A stretch of DNA of 64,000 nt from Pseudomonas karstica (GTDB lineage: Bacteria > Pseudomonadota > Gammaproteobacteria > Pseudomonadales > Pseudomonadaceae), in the NCBI RefSeq assembly GCF_009707515.1, contig NZ_WLYI01000025.1, forward strand, positions 35,265 through 99,264, read 5' to 3'. Positions 24,453 through 32,779 of the stretch are shown in pieces. Each line of letters starts with the position of its first letter. The first letter of the stretch is position 1. The translations under genes were made by a program, and so were the position numbers. The notes beneath the pieces are model-generated. The model saw only the letters and a program-made list of their open reading frames with translations. It was not told where the DNA came from and did not search any database.

Positions 24453-27287
24453 TTGGACAAGATCCTGATTCGTGGGGCTAGAACCCACAACCTGAAGAAC
24501 ATCGACCTGACCCTGCCCCGGGACAAACTGATTGTCATCACCGGCTTGTCGGGGTCCGGCAAGTCGTCCCTGGCATTTGACACGCTGTATGCCGAAGGCC
24601 AGCGCCGTTATGTGGAGTCGCTGTCGGCTTACGCCCGGCAATTCCTGTCAATGATGGAAAAGCCTGATGTCGACACCATTGAAGGTCTGTCGCCAGCGAT
24701 TTCCATCGAGCAGAAATCGACGTCCCACAACCCGCGCTCTACCGTGGGCACCATTACCGAGATCTACGACTACCTGCGCCTGCTGTATGCACGGGTAGGT
24801 ATTCCGCGTTGCCCTGATCACGACATCCCTCTGGAAGCCCAGACCGTCAGCCAGATGGTCGACCTGGTGCTGACCCAACCGGAAGGCGCCAAGCTGATGC
24901 TGCTCGCGCCGGTGATTCGGGAGCGCAAGGGCGAACACCTTTCGGTCTTTGAAGAGTTGCGCGCCCAGGGTTTCGTTCGTGCGCGGATCAACGGCAAGCT
25001 CTATGAATTGGACGAAGCGCCCAAGCTCGACAAGCAGAAGAAACACTCCATTGATGTGGTGGTCGATCGTTTCAAGGTACGCGCCGATCTGCAACAGCGC
25101 CTGGCGGAGTCGTTCGAAACTGCATTGAAGCTGGCAGACGGTATCGCCCTGGTGGCGCCGATGGACGACGAGCCCGGCGAAGAGATTATCTTCTCCGCAC
25201 GCTTCGCCTGCCCGATCTGCGGCCACGCCATCAGTGAGCTGGAACCCAAGCTGTTTTCCTTCAACAACCCGGCCGGCGCCTGCCCGACCTGTGATGGCTT
25301 GGGGGTGAAGCAGTTCTTCGACATCAAGCGCCTGGTCAACGGCGACCTTACGCTGGCAGAGGGGGCGATACGTGGCTGGGACAGGCGTAACGTCTACTAC
25401 TTCCAGATGCTCGGGTCCCTGGCCTCGCACTACAAGTTCAGCCTGGAAGTGCCATTCAACGAGCTGCCGGCCGAACAGCAGAAAGTCATCCTGCATGGCA
25501 GCGGTTCGCAGAACGTCGATTTCAAGTACCTGAACGATCGCGGCGATATCGTCAAACGCTCCCATCCATTCGAAGGCATCGTGCCGAACCTTGAACGTCG
25601 CTACAGGGAAACTGAGTCGGCCAGCGTGCGTGAAGAACTGGCCAAGTTCCTCAGCACCCAGCCATGCCCGGATTGCCGTGGCACCCGCCTGCGGCGCGAG
25701 GCGCGTCATGTGTGGGTGGGTGAGAAAACATTGCCGGCGGTGACCAACCTGCCGATTGGCGATGCCTGCGAATACTTCGGTGGGCTGAAGCTGACCGGGC
25801 GCCGCGGGGAAATCGCCGACAAGATCCTCAAGGAAATCCGCGAACGCCTGCAGTTCCTGGTCAACGTCGGCCTCGACTATCTATCGCTGGACCGCAGCGC
25901 TGACACCCTTTCCGGTGGTGAAGCACAGCGGATTCGCCTGGCCAGCCAGATTGGCGCCGGCCTGGTGGGCGTGCTGTACATCCTTGATGAACCGTCCATT
26001 GGTTTGCATCAACGGGACAACGACCGCCTGCTCGGCACACTGAAGCACCTGCGTGATATCGGCAACACGGTGATCGTGGTCGAGCACGATGAAGATGCAA
26101 TTCGCCTGGCGGACTATGTGGTCGACATCGGCCCAGGTGCGGGCGTGCATGGCGGCCATATCGTGGCTGAGGGCACTCCGGCCGAGGTCATGGCCCATCC
26201 TGACTCCTTGACCGGCAAATACCTCTCTGGCCGAGTAAAGATCGCAGTACCGGCCAAGCGGACACCCCGCAACAAGAAGATGGCCCTGCACCTCAAGGGC
26301 GCCCGCGGTAACAACTTGCGCAATGTCGACCTGGAGATCCCACTGGGCCTGCTGACCTGCGTGACGGGTGTGTCCGGCTCCGGTAAATCGACACTGATCA
26401 ACAACACCCTGTACCCCCTCAGCGCCACTGCACTGAACGGTGCAACCACCCTGGAAGCTGCCGCCCACGACAGCATCAAGGGCCTGGAGCACCTGGACAA
26501 AGTAGTTGATATCGATCAAAGCCCGATTGGTCGCACGCCGCGCTCCAACCCTGCGACCTATACCGGGCTGTTTACACCGATTCGCGAACTGTTCGCCGGC
26601 GTACCGGAGTCGCGCTCCCGTGGCTACGGGCCCGGGCGTTTCTCTTTCAACGTCAAGGGCGGGCGCTGCGAAGCCTGTCAGGGCGATGGTTTGATCAAGG
26701 TAGAGATGCACTTTCTGCCGGATATCTACGTGCCGTGCGACGTGTGCAAGAGCAAGCGCTATAACCGCGAAACCCTGGAGATCAAATACAAGGGCAAGAG
26801 CATCCACGAAACCCTCGAGATGACCATCGAGGAAGCGCGGGTGTTCTTTGATGCGGTCCCGGCATTGGCGCGCAAACTGCAGACATTGATGGATGTCGGC
26901 CTCTCGTACATCAAGCTGGGCCAGTCGGCGACGACACTGTCTGGCGGTGAAGCACAGCGGGTGAAACTGTCTCGCGAGCTATCCAAGCGCGATACGGGCA
27001 AGACGCTGTATATTCTCGATGAGCCGACCACCGGCCTGCATTTCGCCGATATCCAACAGTTGCTCGACGTGCTGCATCGCCTGCGCGACCACGGCAATAC
27101 CGTGGTTGTGATCGAGCACAACCTGGACGTAATCAAGACTGCCGACTGGCTGGTGGACCTTGGCCCCGAAGGCGGCTCCAAGGGCGGGCAGATCATTGCA
27201 GTGGGTACTCCGGAACAGGTGTCCGAGATGCCGCAGTCTCACACTGGTTACTACTTGAAACCGTTGCTGGCTCGCGACAAGGCTTGA
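24453..27287 (+). CDS. uvrA: UvrABC excinuclease subunit A
   Basis: A 944-residue DNA damage sensor with two ABC ATPase modules. Walker A motifs are GLSGSGKSS (near residue 30) and GVSGSGKST (near residue 640); the two signature motifs are TLSGGEAQRIRLA and TLSGGEAQRVKLS. Zinc sites are CPICG...CPTCDG and CEACQGDG...CDVCKSKRYN. UvrA dimerises, scans for bulky lesions and loads UvrB. The start is TTG 24453 (GAGG just upstream); no ATG fits the family start LDKILIRGARTHNLKNIDL. A terminator follows. Confidence 0.98.
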   Translation: MDKILIRGARTHNLKNIDLTLPRDKLIVITGLSGSGKSSLAFDTLYAEGQRRYVESLSAYARQFLSMMEKPDVDTIEGLSPAISIEQKSTSHNPRSTVGTITEIYDYLRLLYARVGIPRCPDHDIPLEAQTVSQMVDLVLTQPEGAKLMLLAPVIRERKGEHLSVFEELRAQGFVRARINGKLYELDEAPKLDKQKKHSIDVVVDRFKVRADLQQRLAESFETALKLADGIALVAPMDDEPGEEIIFSARFACPICGHAISELEPKLFSFNNPAGACPTCDGLGVKQFFDIKRLVNGDLTLAEGAIRGWDRRNVYYFQMLGSLASHYKFSLEVPFNELPAEQQKVILHGSGSQNVDFKYLNDRGDIVKRSHPFEGIVPNLERRYRETESASVREELAKFLSTQPCPDCRGTRLRREARHVWVGEKTLPAVTNLPIGDACEYFGGLKLTGRRGEIADKILKEIRERLQFLVNVGLDYLSLDRSADTLSGGEAQRIRLASQIGAGLVGVLYILDEPSIGLHQRDNDRLLGTLKHLRDIGNTVIVVEHDEDAIRLADYVVDIGPGAGVHGGHIVAEGTPAEVMAHPDSLTGKYLSGRVKIAVPAKRTPRNKKMALHLKGARGNNLRNVDLEIPLGLLTCVTGVSGSGKSTLINNTLYPLSATALNGATTLEAAAHDSIKGLEHLDKVVDIDQSPIGRTPRSNPATYTGLFTPIRELFAGVPESRSRGYGPGRFSFNVKGGRCEACQGDGLIKVEMHFLPDIYVPCDVCKSKRYNRETLEIKYKGKSIHETLEMTIEEARVFFDAVPALARKLQTLMDVGLSYIKLGQSATTLSGGEAQRVKLSRELSKRDTGKTLYILDEPTTGLHFADIQQLLDVLHRLRDHGNTVVVIEHNLDVIKTADWLVDLGPEGGSKGGQIIAVGTPEQVSEMPQSHTGYYLKPLLARDKA

Positions 27288-27304
27288 CCCCGGCCCATGA
27301 AAAA

Positions 27305-27339
27305 GCCCCTGTCACCGTTGAGTGACAGGGGCTTTTTTG
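27305..27339. terminator. Bidirectional terminator between uvrA and bfr
   Basis: A 12-bp stem AGCCCCTGTCAC (27305-27316) / GTGACAGGGGCT (27323-27334) with a six-base loop is followed by TTTTT on + and preceded by AAAAA for the - strand, so it serves both convergent genes. Confidence 0.93.
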
Positions 27340-27351
27340 TAGCCTACGGAA

Positions 27352-27816
27352 TCAGAACTGCGATTGCAGGTAATTCTCCAGGCCAATCAACTTGATCAGG
27401 CCCAGCTGCTTTTCCAGCCAATAGGTGTGATCTTCTTCGGTATCGTTCAACTGTACTCGCAAAATTTCCCGGGTGACGAAGTCGCTGTGCTGCTCGCAGA
27501 GCTCAATGCCCTTGCATAGCGCGGCGCGAACCTTGTATTCCAGGCGTAAGTCGGCTGCCAGCATGTCAGGTACCGTGGTGCCGACATCGAGGTCTTCGGG
27601 ACGCATGCGCGGCGTACCTTCGAGCATCAGGATACGGCGCATCAGTGCATCGGCGTGCTGTGCTTCTTCTTCCATTTCGTGGTTGATACGTTCATAAAGC
27701 TCGGTAAAGCCCCAGTCTTCGTACATCCGCGAATGAATAAAATATTGGTCACGAGCTGCCAGTTCGCCCGTCAGCAACGTGTTGAGATAATCGATTACGT
27801 CGGGGTGACCTTGCAT
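27352..27816 (-). CDS. bfr: Bacterioferritin-family protein, FtnA type without heme ligand
   Basis: A 154-residue four-helix ferritin. Diiron ligands lie in ELAARDQYF (Glu), HEMEEEAQHADAL (Glu, His) and the C-terminal NDTEEDHTYWLE (Glu, His). Where E. coli Bfr has the heme-binding Met52 (HESIDEMKHAD), this protein has Ala (HEMEEEAQHAD), as in P. aeruginosa PA4235, which was shown to be a heme-free ferritin (FtnA). It stores iron as a 24-mer. ATG 27816 is the family start; the frame is open to 27858. It lies between uvrA and catalase, fitting an iron/oxidative-stress pair. Confidence 0.93.
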   Translation of the reverse strand: MQGHPDVIDYLNTLLTGELAARDQYFIHSRMYEDWGFTELYERINHEMEEEAQHADALMRRILMLEGTPRMRPEDLDVGTTVPDMLAADLRLEYKVRAALCKGIELCEQHSDFVTREILRVQLNDTEEDHTYWLEKQLGLIKLIGLENYLQSQF

Positions 27817-27928
27817 CGCCCTACATCTCCCTGCTTGAAAGACTGTAGTTTGAACCATGATTACCCGGAGGTCACGGGACCAACGGCAGAAAAGTGAAGA
27901 TTTCCTGAGAAAAGTAGCTTAAATAACG

Positions 27929-27954
27929 CAAAAACCGCCCAAATGAGGGCGGTT
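27929..27954 (-). terminator. Catalase gene terminator
   Basis: On the - strand AACCGCCC (27954-27947) pairs with GGGCGGTT (27940-27933) around a six-base loop, followed by TTTTTGC. It lies 18 bases after the katA stop codon. Confidence 0.85.
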
Positions 27955-27971
27955 CTGCTTATCGTTTAGAG

Positions 27972-29426
27972 TTAGTTAAGCGATACACCCAGTGCAGATG
28001 CGATCCCTTCTCCATAAGCAGGATCTGCCTTGAAGAAGTACTGCAATTGGCGCTGAACCACATCGCTGGAAACACCCGCCATGGCACCGGCGATGTTATT
28101 GATCAGCAGGGTTTTCTGCTCATTATTCATCAGGCGGAACAGCGCACCCGCGTGGCTGAAGTAATCGGTGTCTTCACGGTGATCGTAACGGTCCGCCGCA
28201 CCGCTCAGGGCCAATGCCGGCTCAGCGTATTGCGGAGCCTGCTTCGGTGCATCGGCATAGCTGTTTGGCTCGTAGTTGGGAGCTGCACCGCCATTACTAC
28301 CGAATGCCATCGAACCATCACGCTGGTAGCTGCTGACCGGACTGCGTGGCGCGTTCACCGGCAACTGCTGGTGGTTGGTGCCTACGCGGTAGCGGTGAGC
28401 ATCCGCATAAGCGAATACACGACCTTGCAGCATGCGGTCTGGCGAGAGGCCAACACCGGGAACCATATTGCTTGGGCCGAAAGCCGCCTGCTCAACCTCA
28501 GCAAAGTAGTTCAACGGATTGCGGTTGAGCTCCAATTCACCGACTTCGATCAGCGGGAATTCTTTCTGCGACCAAGTCTTGGTCACGTCGAAGGGATTCT
28601 CATGGTGAGCGTTAGCCTGCGCCTCGGTCATGACCTGAATGCACACGCGCCATTTCGGGAAGTCACCGCGCTCAATGGCACCAAACAGATCACGCTGGGC
28701 GTAGTCAGGATCGGTACCGGCCAGGCGTGCGGCGTCGGCGGGCGTCAGGTTCTTGATGCCCTGCTTGGTTTTGTAATGCCACTTCACCCAATGCCGCTCG
28801 CCTTGGGCGCTGAGCAGGCTGTAGGTGTGGCTGCCGAAGCCGTGCATGTGACGGTAACCGTCGGGAATGCCTCGATCCGAAAACAGGATGGTGACCTGGT
28901 GCAGCGCCTCTGGAGAGTGCGACCAGAAGTCCCACATCATCTGCGCACTTTTAAGGTTGCTTTGCGGCAGGCGTTTTTGGGTATGGATAAAATCAGGAAA
29001 CTTCAGCGGATCACGGATGAAGAACACCGGGGTGTTATTACCAACGATGTCCCAGTTGCCTTCTTCGGTGTAAAACTTCAACGCAAAGCCACGCGGGTCG
29101 CGCTCGGTATCCGCCGAACCACGCTCGCCACCCACGGTGGAGAAACGCAGAAAGGTCGGGGTCTGCTTGCCCACAGACTCGAACAACTTGGCGCTGGTGT
29201 ACTGGGTAATATCTTTAGTAACGGTAAATGTACCGTAAGCCCCCGACCCCTTGGCGTGAACACGACGCTCAGGAATATTTTCACGGTTAAAGTGAGCAAG
29301 CTTCTCGATCAGGTGAAAATCGTCAAGCAGCAGCGGGCCGCGAGGGCCGGCGGAACGGGAATTCTGATTGTCAGCAACAGGAGCGCCGCTGGCGGTGGTA
29401 AGCGTTTTATTCTGGCTCATGCTCAA
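27972..29426 (-). CDS. katA: Heme catalase, clade 3 small subunit
   Basis: A 484-residue small-subunit monofunctional catalase. The distal His lies in RRVHAKGSGAYGTF, the distal Asn in WDIVGNNTPVFF, the NADPH-region block in RFSTVGGERGSADTERDPRG, and the proximal heme Tyr in GRVFAYADAHRYRVGTN. It splits H2O2 into water and oxygen. There is no signal peptide, so it is cytoplasmic. GAGGAAG precedes ATG 29426. Next to bfr, it mirrors the katA-bfrA pair of P. aeruginosa, where the ferritin supports KatA activity. Confidence 0.96.
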   Translation of the reverse strand: MSMSQNKTLTTASGAPVADNQNSRSAGPRGPLLLDDFHLIEKLAHFNRENIPERRVHAKGSGAYGTFTVTKDITQYTSAKLFESVGKQTPTFLRFSTVGGERGSADTERDPRGFALKFYTEEGNWDIVGNNTPVFFIRDPLKFPDFIHTQKRLPQSNLKSAQMMWDFWSHSPEALHQVTILFSDRGIPDGYRHMHGFGSHTYSLLSAQGERHWVKWHYKTKQGIKNLTPADAARLAGTDPDYAQRDLFGAIERGDFPKWRVCIQVMTEAQANAHHENPFDVTKTWSQKEFPLIEVGELELNRNPLNYFAEVEQAAFGPSNMVPGVGLSPDRMLQGRVFAYADAHRYRVGTNHQQLPVNAPRSPVSSYQRDGSMAFGSNGGAAPNYEPNSYADAPKQAPQYAEPALALSGAADRYDHREDTDYFSHAGALFRLMNNEQKTLLINNIAGAMAGVSSDVVQRQLQYFFKADPAYGEGIASALGVSLN

Positions 29427-29487
29427 TCTTCCTCAGTCAGTCTTGGAACTGCCGGCTAATCGGCTGAGAAGGAGTATTGACCAGGAA

Positions 29488-29499
29488 GATGACGTCATC
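29488..29499. promoter_or_regulatory. Palindrome upstream of katA
   Basis: GATGACGTCATC is a perfect 12-bp palindrome 62-73 bases before the katA start codon, beside an AT-rich stretch (AAATTTATTAAATTA). Further up (about 29522-29541) ATAGATAATTACTAA resembles one OxyR half-site. It is a candidate operator; the protein that binds it is not known. The rest of the 212-base katA-rplQ gap has only the alpha operon terminator. Confidence 0.4.
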
Positions 29500-29592
29500 A
29501 AATTTATTAAATTACAGGCATCGATAGATAATTACTAACAGCCTTGTCCTGCGGATAACCAAAGCCTAAAAACTTTACTTATCAAACGCCCA

Positions 29593-29618
29593 CAAAAAAC
29601 CGGGCGCTAGGCCCGGTT
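29593..29618 (-). terminator. Terminator of the alpha operon
   Basis: On the - strand AACCGGGC (29618-29611) pairs with GCCCGGTT (29605-29598) around a five-base loop, then six T residues (29599-29594). It lies 21 bases after the rplQ stop codon and ends the long ribosomal cluster. Confidence 0.9.
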
Positions 29619-29638
29619 CTTCGTTACAGACTATCGTC

Positions 29639-30025
29639 TTACTCGGCGGATACAGCTTCGCCAGCAGTAGCACGATCAACCAACTCGACGTACGCCATAG
29701 GCGCGTTGTCGCCAGTGCGGAAGCCGCACTTGAGGATGCGCAGGTAGCCACCCTCACGGGTAGCGTAACGCTTGCCCAGGTCGTTGAAGAGCTTACCAAC
29801 GATAGCTTTCGAGCGAGTACGGTCGAAAGCCAGACGGCGGTTAGCCAGGCTGTCTGTCTTGGCCAAAGTGATCAGCGGCTCAGCAACGCGACGCAGTTCT
29901 TTGGCTTTCGGCAGTGTAGTTTTGATCAGCTCGTGCTCAAACAGCGACACCGCCATGTTTTGAAACATAGCCTTACGGTGCGAGCTGGTACGGCTCAGGT
30001 GACGACCACTTTTACGATGACGCAT
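29639..30025 (-). CDS. rplQ: 50S ribosomal protein L17
   Basis: A 128-residue L17 (MRHRKSGRHLSRTSSHRKAM, a typical start) that binds 23S rRNA near the exit tunnel. It ends the alpha operon rpsM-rpsK-rpsD-rpoA-rplQ, 41 bases after rpoA, followed by a strong terminator. Length is normal. Confidence 0.98.
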   Translation of the reverse strand: MRHRKSGRHLSRTSSHRKAMFQNMAVSLFEHELIKTTLPKAKELRRVAEPLITLAKTDSLANRRLAFDRTRSKAIVGKLFNDLGKRYATREGGYLRILKCGFRTGDNAPMAYVELVDRATAGEAVSAE

Positions 30026-30066
30026 GGTTCATTCCTTACCAAACTCACGTTCGGTGATTACGACGA

Positions 30067-31068
30067 TCAGGCAGTCGCCTTGTCGTCCTTCTTAAGACTT
30101 GCAGGCGGCCAGTTGTCGAGGCGCATGCCGAGGGACAGACCGCGGGAGGCCAGAACGTCCTTGATTTCAGTCAAGGATTTCTTGCCCAGGTTCGGAGTCT
30201 TCAACAGTTCTACTTCGGTACGCTGAATCAGGTCGCCGATGTAGTAAATGTTTTCCGCCTTAAGGCAGTTAGCCGAACGTACAGTCAGTTCCAGATCGTC
30301 AACCGGGCGAAGCAGGATCGGATCGATCTCGTCTTCTTGCTCGATTACCACTGGTTCGCTGTCACCTTTGAGGTCGACGAACGCAGCCAACTGCTGTTGC
30401 AGAATGGTTGCAGCACGGCGGATAGCCTCTTCAGGATCCAGGGTACCGTTGGTTTCCAGATCAATAACCAGCTTGTCCAGGTTAGTACGCTGTTCGACAC
30501 GGGCGTTTTCCACCACGTATGCGATACGGCGAACCGGGCTGAACGAAGAGTCAAGCTGCAAGCGACCAATGCTGCGGCTTTCATCTTCATCGCTCTGACG
30601 CGAGTCGGCCGGTTCATAACCACGACCACGAGCTACGGTGAGCTTCATGTTCAGGGCGCCGTTAGACGCCAGGTTAGCGATTACGTGATCGGGGTTAACG
30701 ATCTCGACATCATGATCCAGCTGAATATCGGCAGCGGTAACCACCCCCGAACCCTTCTTCGACAAGGTCAGCGTAACTTCGTCACGGCCGTGCAGCTTGA
30801 TAGCCAGACCTTTAAGGTTTAACAGGATTTCAATTACGTCTTCCTGTACACCTTCGATGGCGCTGTACTCGTGGAGCACACCGTCAATCTCGGCCTCGAC
30901 TACTGCACAGCCGGGCATTGAGGACAACAGGATGCGGCGCAGCGCGTTGCCCAGGGTGTGGCCAAAACCACGCTCGAGAGGCTCGAGAGTGATTTTGGCG
31001 CGGGTTGGACTGACAACCTGCACATCAATGTGGCGGGGTGTCAGGAACTCATTTACCGAAATCTGCAT
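30067..31068 (-). CDS. rpoA: RNA polymerase subunit alpha
   Basis: A 333-residue alpha subunit. The N-terminal dimerisation domain contains LEPLERGFGHTLGNALRRILLSSMPG, where polymerase assembly starts. The C-terminal domain carries the UP-element and activator surface RSANCLKAENIYYIGDL and the helix-hairpin-helix NLGKKSLTEIKDVL. It lies between rpsD and rplQ, as in all pseudomonads. Nothing unusual. Confidence 0.99.
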   Translation of the reverse strand: MQISVNEFLTPRHIDVQVVSPTRAKITLEPLERGFGHTLGNALRRILLSSMPGCAVVEAEIDGVLHEYSAIEGVQEDVIEILLNLKGLAIKLHGRDEVTLTLSKKGSGVVTAADIQLDHDVEIVNPDHVIANLASNGALNMKLTVARGRGYEPADSRQSDEDESRSIGRLQLDSSFSPVRRIAYVVENARVEQRTNLDKLVIDLETNGTLDPEEAIRRAATILQQQLAAFVDLKGDSEPVVIEQEDEIDPILLRPVDDLELTVRSANCLKAENIYYIGDLIQRTEVELLKTPNLGKKSLTEIKDVLASRGLSLGMRLDNWPPASLKKDDKATA

Positions 31069-31090
31069 GGATGCACCTATTTTCTAGCCC

Positions 31091-31711
31091 TTACTTGGAG
31101 TAGAGCTCGACAATCAGGCTTTCGTTGATGTCGGCGGACAGATCACTGCGAGCAGGAACGTTCTTGAAAACGCCCGACTTCTTCTCAGTGTCTACTTCTA
31201 CCCATTCTACGCGGCCACGTTGGGCACACAGATCGAGAGCTTGGACAATGCGAAGTTGGTTTTTTGCTTTCTCGCGAATCGCGACCACGTCACCAGCACG
31301 AACCTGGTAGGACGGGACGTTAACGGTTTGGCCGTTTACGCTGACGGATTTGTGCGATACCAGCTGACGGGATTCGGCACGAGTCGAACCAAAGCCCATA
31401 CGGTATACAACGTTGTCCAGACGGCATTCGAGCAGTTGCAGCAGGTTTTCACCGGTTGCACCTTTCTTGCCAGCAGCTTCTTTGTAGTAGCCGCTGAATT
31501 GACGCTCGAGAACGCCGTAGATACGACGGACCTTCTGCTTTTCACGCAGTTGGGTGCCGTAATCGGACTGGCGACCGCGGCGTTGGCCGTGGATACCAGG
31601 TGCTGCTTCGATGTTGCACTTCGATTCGATCGCGCGCACGCCGCTCTTCAGAAAGAGATCGGTGCCTTCGCGACGAGCGAGTTTGCATTTTGGACCAATG
31701 TAACGAGCCAT
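31091..31711 (-). CDS. rpsD: 30S ribosomal protein S4
   Basis: A 206-residue S4 starting MARYIGPKCKLARREGTDLF, with the S4 RNA-binding domain around CRLDNVVYRMGFGSTRAESRQ. It is a primary assembly protein of the 30S 5' domain. In E. coli S4 represses this operon by binding an mRNA pseudoknot upstream of rpsM; I could not recognise that structure with certainty here. Confidence 0.99.
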   Translation of the reverse strand: MARYIGPKCKLARREGTDLFLKSGVRAIESKCNIEAAPGIHGQRRGRQSDYGTQLREKQKVRRIYGVLERQFSGYYKEAAGKKGATGENLLQLLECRLDNVVYRMGFGSTRAESRQLVSHKSVSVNGQTVNVPSYQVRAGDVVAIREKAKNQLRIVQALDLCAQRGRVEWVEVDTEKKSGVFKNVPARSDLSADINESLIVELYSK

Positions 31712-31729
31712 TCTTTACAATCTCCTGGA

Positions 31730-32119
31730 TTACACGCGGCGCTTCTTCGGCGGACGGCACCCGTTGTGCGGGATTGGCGTCACGTCGGTGATGCTGGCGA
31801 TCTTATAGCCACAGCCGTTCAAAGCACGGACAGCAGACTCACGACCTGGACCTGGACCTTTGACATTGACGTCGAGGTTTTTCAGGCCATATTCCAGCGC
31901 AGCTTGACCAGCACGTTCAGCAGCTACTTGAGCAGCAAACGGGGTGGACTTGCGGGAACCGCGGAAACCCGAACCACCGGAGGTAGCCCAAGAAAGCGCG
32001 TTACCTTGACGGTCGGTGATGGTCACGATTGTGTTGTTAAAAGAAGCATGGATGTGGGCGATGCCATCAACCACTGTCTTTTTAACTTTTTTACGAGGAC
32101 GAGCAGCAGGTTTTGCCAT
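31730..32119 (-). CDS. rpsK: 30S ribosomal protein S11
   Basis: A 129-residue S11 of the 30S platform. Family blocks are HASFNNTIVTITDRQGNALSW and the C-terminal ITDVTPIPHNGCRPPKKRRV. It is the second gene of the alpha operon, 30 bases after rpsM. Confidence 0.99.
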   Translation of the reverse strand: MAKPAARPRKKVKKTVVDGIAHIHASFNNTIVTITDRQGNALSWATSGGSGFRGSRKSTPFAAQVAAERAGQAALEYGLKNLDVNVKGPGPGRESAVRALNGCGYKIASITDVTPIPHNGCRPPKKRRV

Positions 32120-32149
32120 GATAATTTTCCTGTCGATTCGCTGGGGCGA

Positions 32150-32506
32150 TTACTTGCGGATCGGCTTACGCGGACCTTTACGGGTACGCGCGTTAGTCTT
32201 GGTACGCTGACCGCGCACTGGAAGACCACGACGATGACGCAGACCGCGATAGCAACCGAGGTCCATCAAACGCTTGATTTTCATGTTGACTTCACGACGC
32301 AGGTCACCTTCAGTGGTGAACTTCGCCACTTCGCCACGCAGCTGTTCAATCTGCTCGTCGCTCAGATCCTTGATCTTTGCGGCTGGGTTTACCCCAGCGT
32401 CTGCGCAAATTTTCTGCGCAGTAGTGCGACCGACACCAAAGATGTAGGTCAGCGAGATAACAGTGTGCTTGTTATCTGGAATGTTAACGCCTGCAATACG
32501 GGCCAT
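32150..32506 (-). CDS. rpsM: 30S ribosomal protein S13
   Basis: A 118-residue S13 (MARIAGVNIPDNKHTVISLT) of the 30S head, contacting the P-site tRNA through its basic tail (GQRTKTNARTRKGPRKPIRK). The first gene of the alpha operon; a 129-base gap separates it from rpmJ. Confidence 0.99.
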   Translation of the reverse strand: MARIAGVNIPDNKHTVISLTYIFGVGRTTAQKICADAGVNPAAKIKDLSDEQIEQLRGEVAKFTTEGDLRREVNMKIKRLMDLGCYRGLRHRRGLPVRGQRTKTNARTRKGPRKPIRK

Positions 32507-32596
32507 TCAGTGGGACTCCAATTGACAGCTACCTACGCCCCGGAAGCCAAGAAATAGGGCGCGAGATAATATCGCTGTAATAACAAATAATCAACC

Positions 32597-32616
32597 CGGC
32601 AGCGCACTAGCTGCCG
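32597..32616 (-). terminator. Hairpin between rpmJ and rpsM (weak terminator or alpha-operon leader)
   Basis: CGGCAGC (32597-32603) and GCTGCCG (32610-32616) form a perfect 7-bp stem, 20 bases downstream of the rpmJ stop codon. Only GGGTTGATTATTTGTT follows on the - strand, so termination would be partial. The region between here and rpsM is where the alpha-operon promoter and the S4 target are expected. Confidence 0.45.
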
Positions 32617-32635
32617 AGCTTCAAGCGGATCACAC

Positions 32636-32752
32636 TCAGCCTTGGCGCTGTTTGTGACGCGGTTCCGCGCTGCAAATTACTCGAACAACACCTTCGCGGC
32701 GAATAATTTTGCAGTTACGGCACAGCTTTTTCACCGATGCACGAACTTTCAT
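32636..32752 (-). CDS. rpmJ: 50S ribosomal protein L36
   Basis: A 38-residue L36: [20 protein letters not shown], then [18 protein letters not shown]. The zinc ligands C11, C14, C27 and H33 are all present, so this is the zinc-binding (C+) form. It is the last gene of the spc operon, 27 bases after secY. Confidence 0.97.
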
Positions 32753-32779
32753 CACCAACTCCTCGAACCTTATGGGTAC

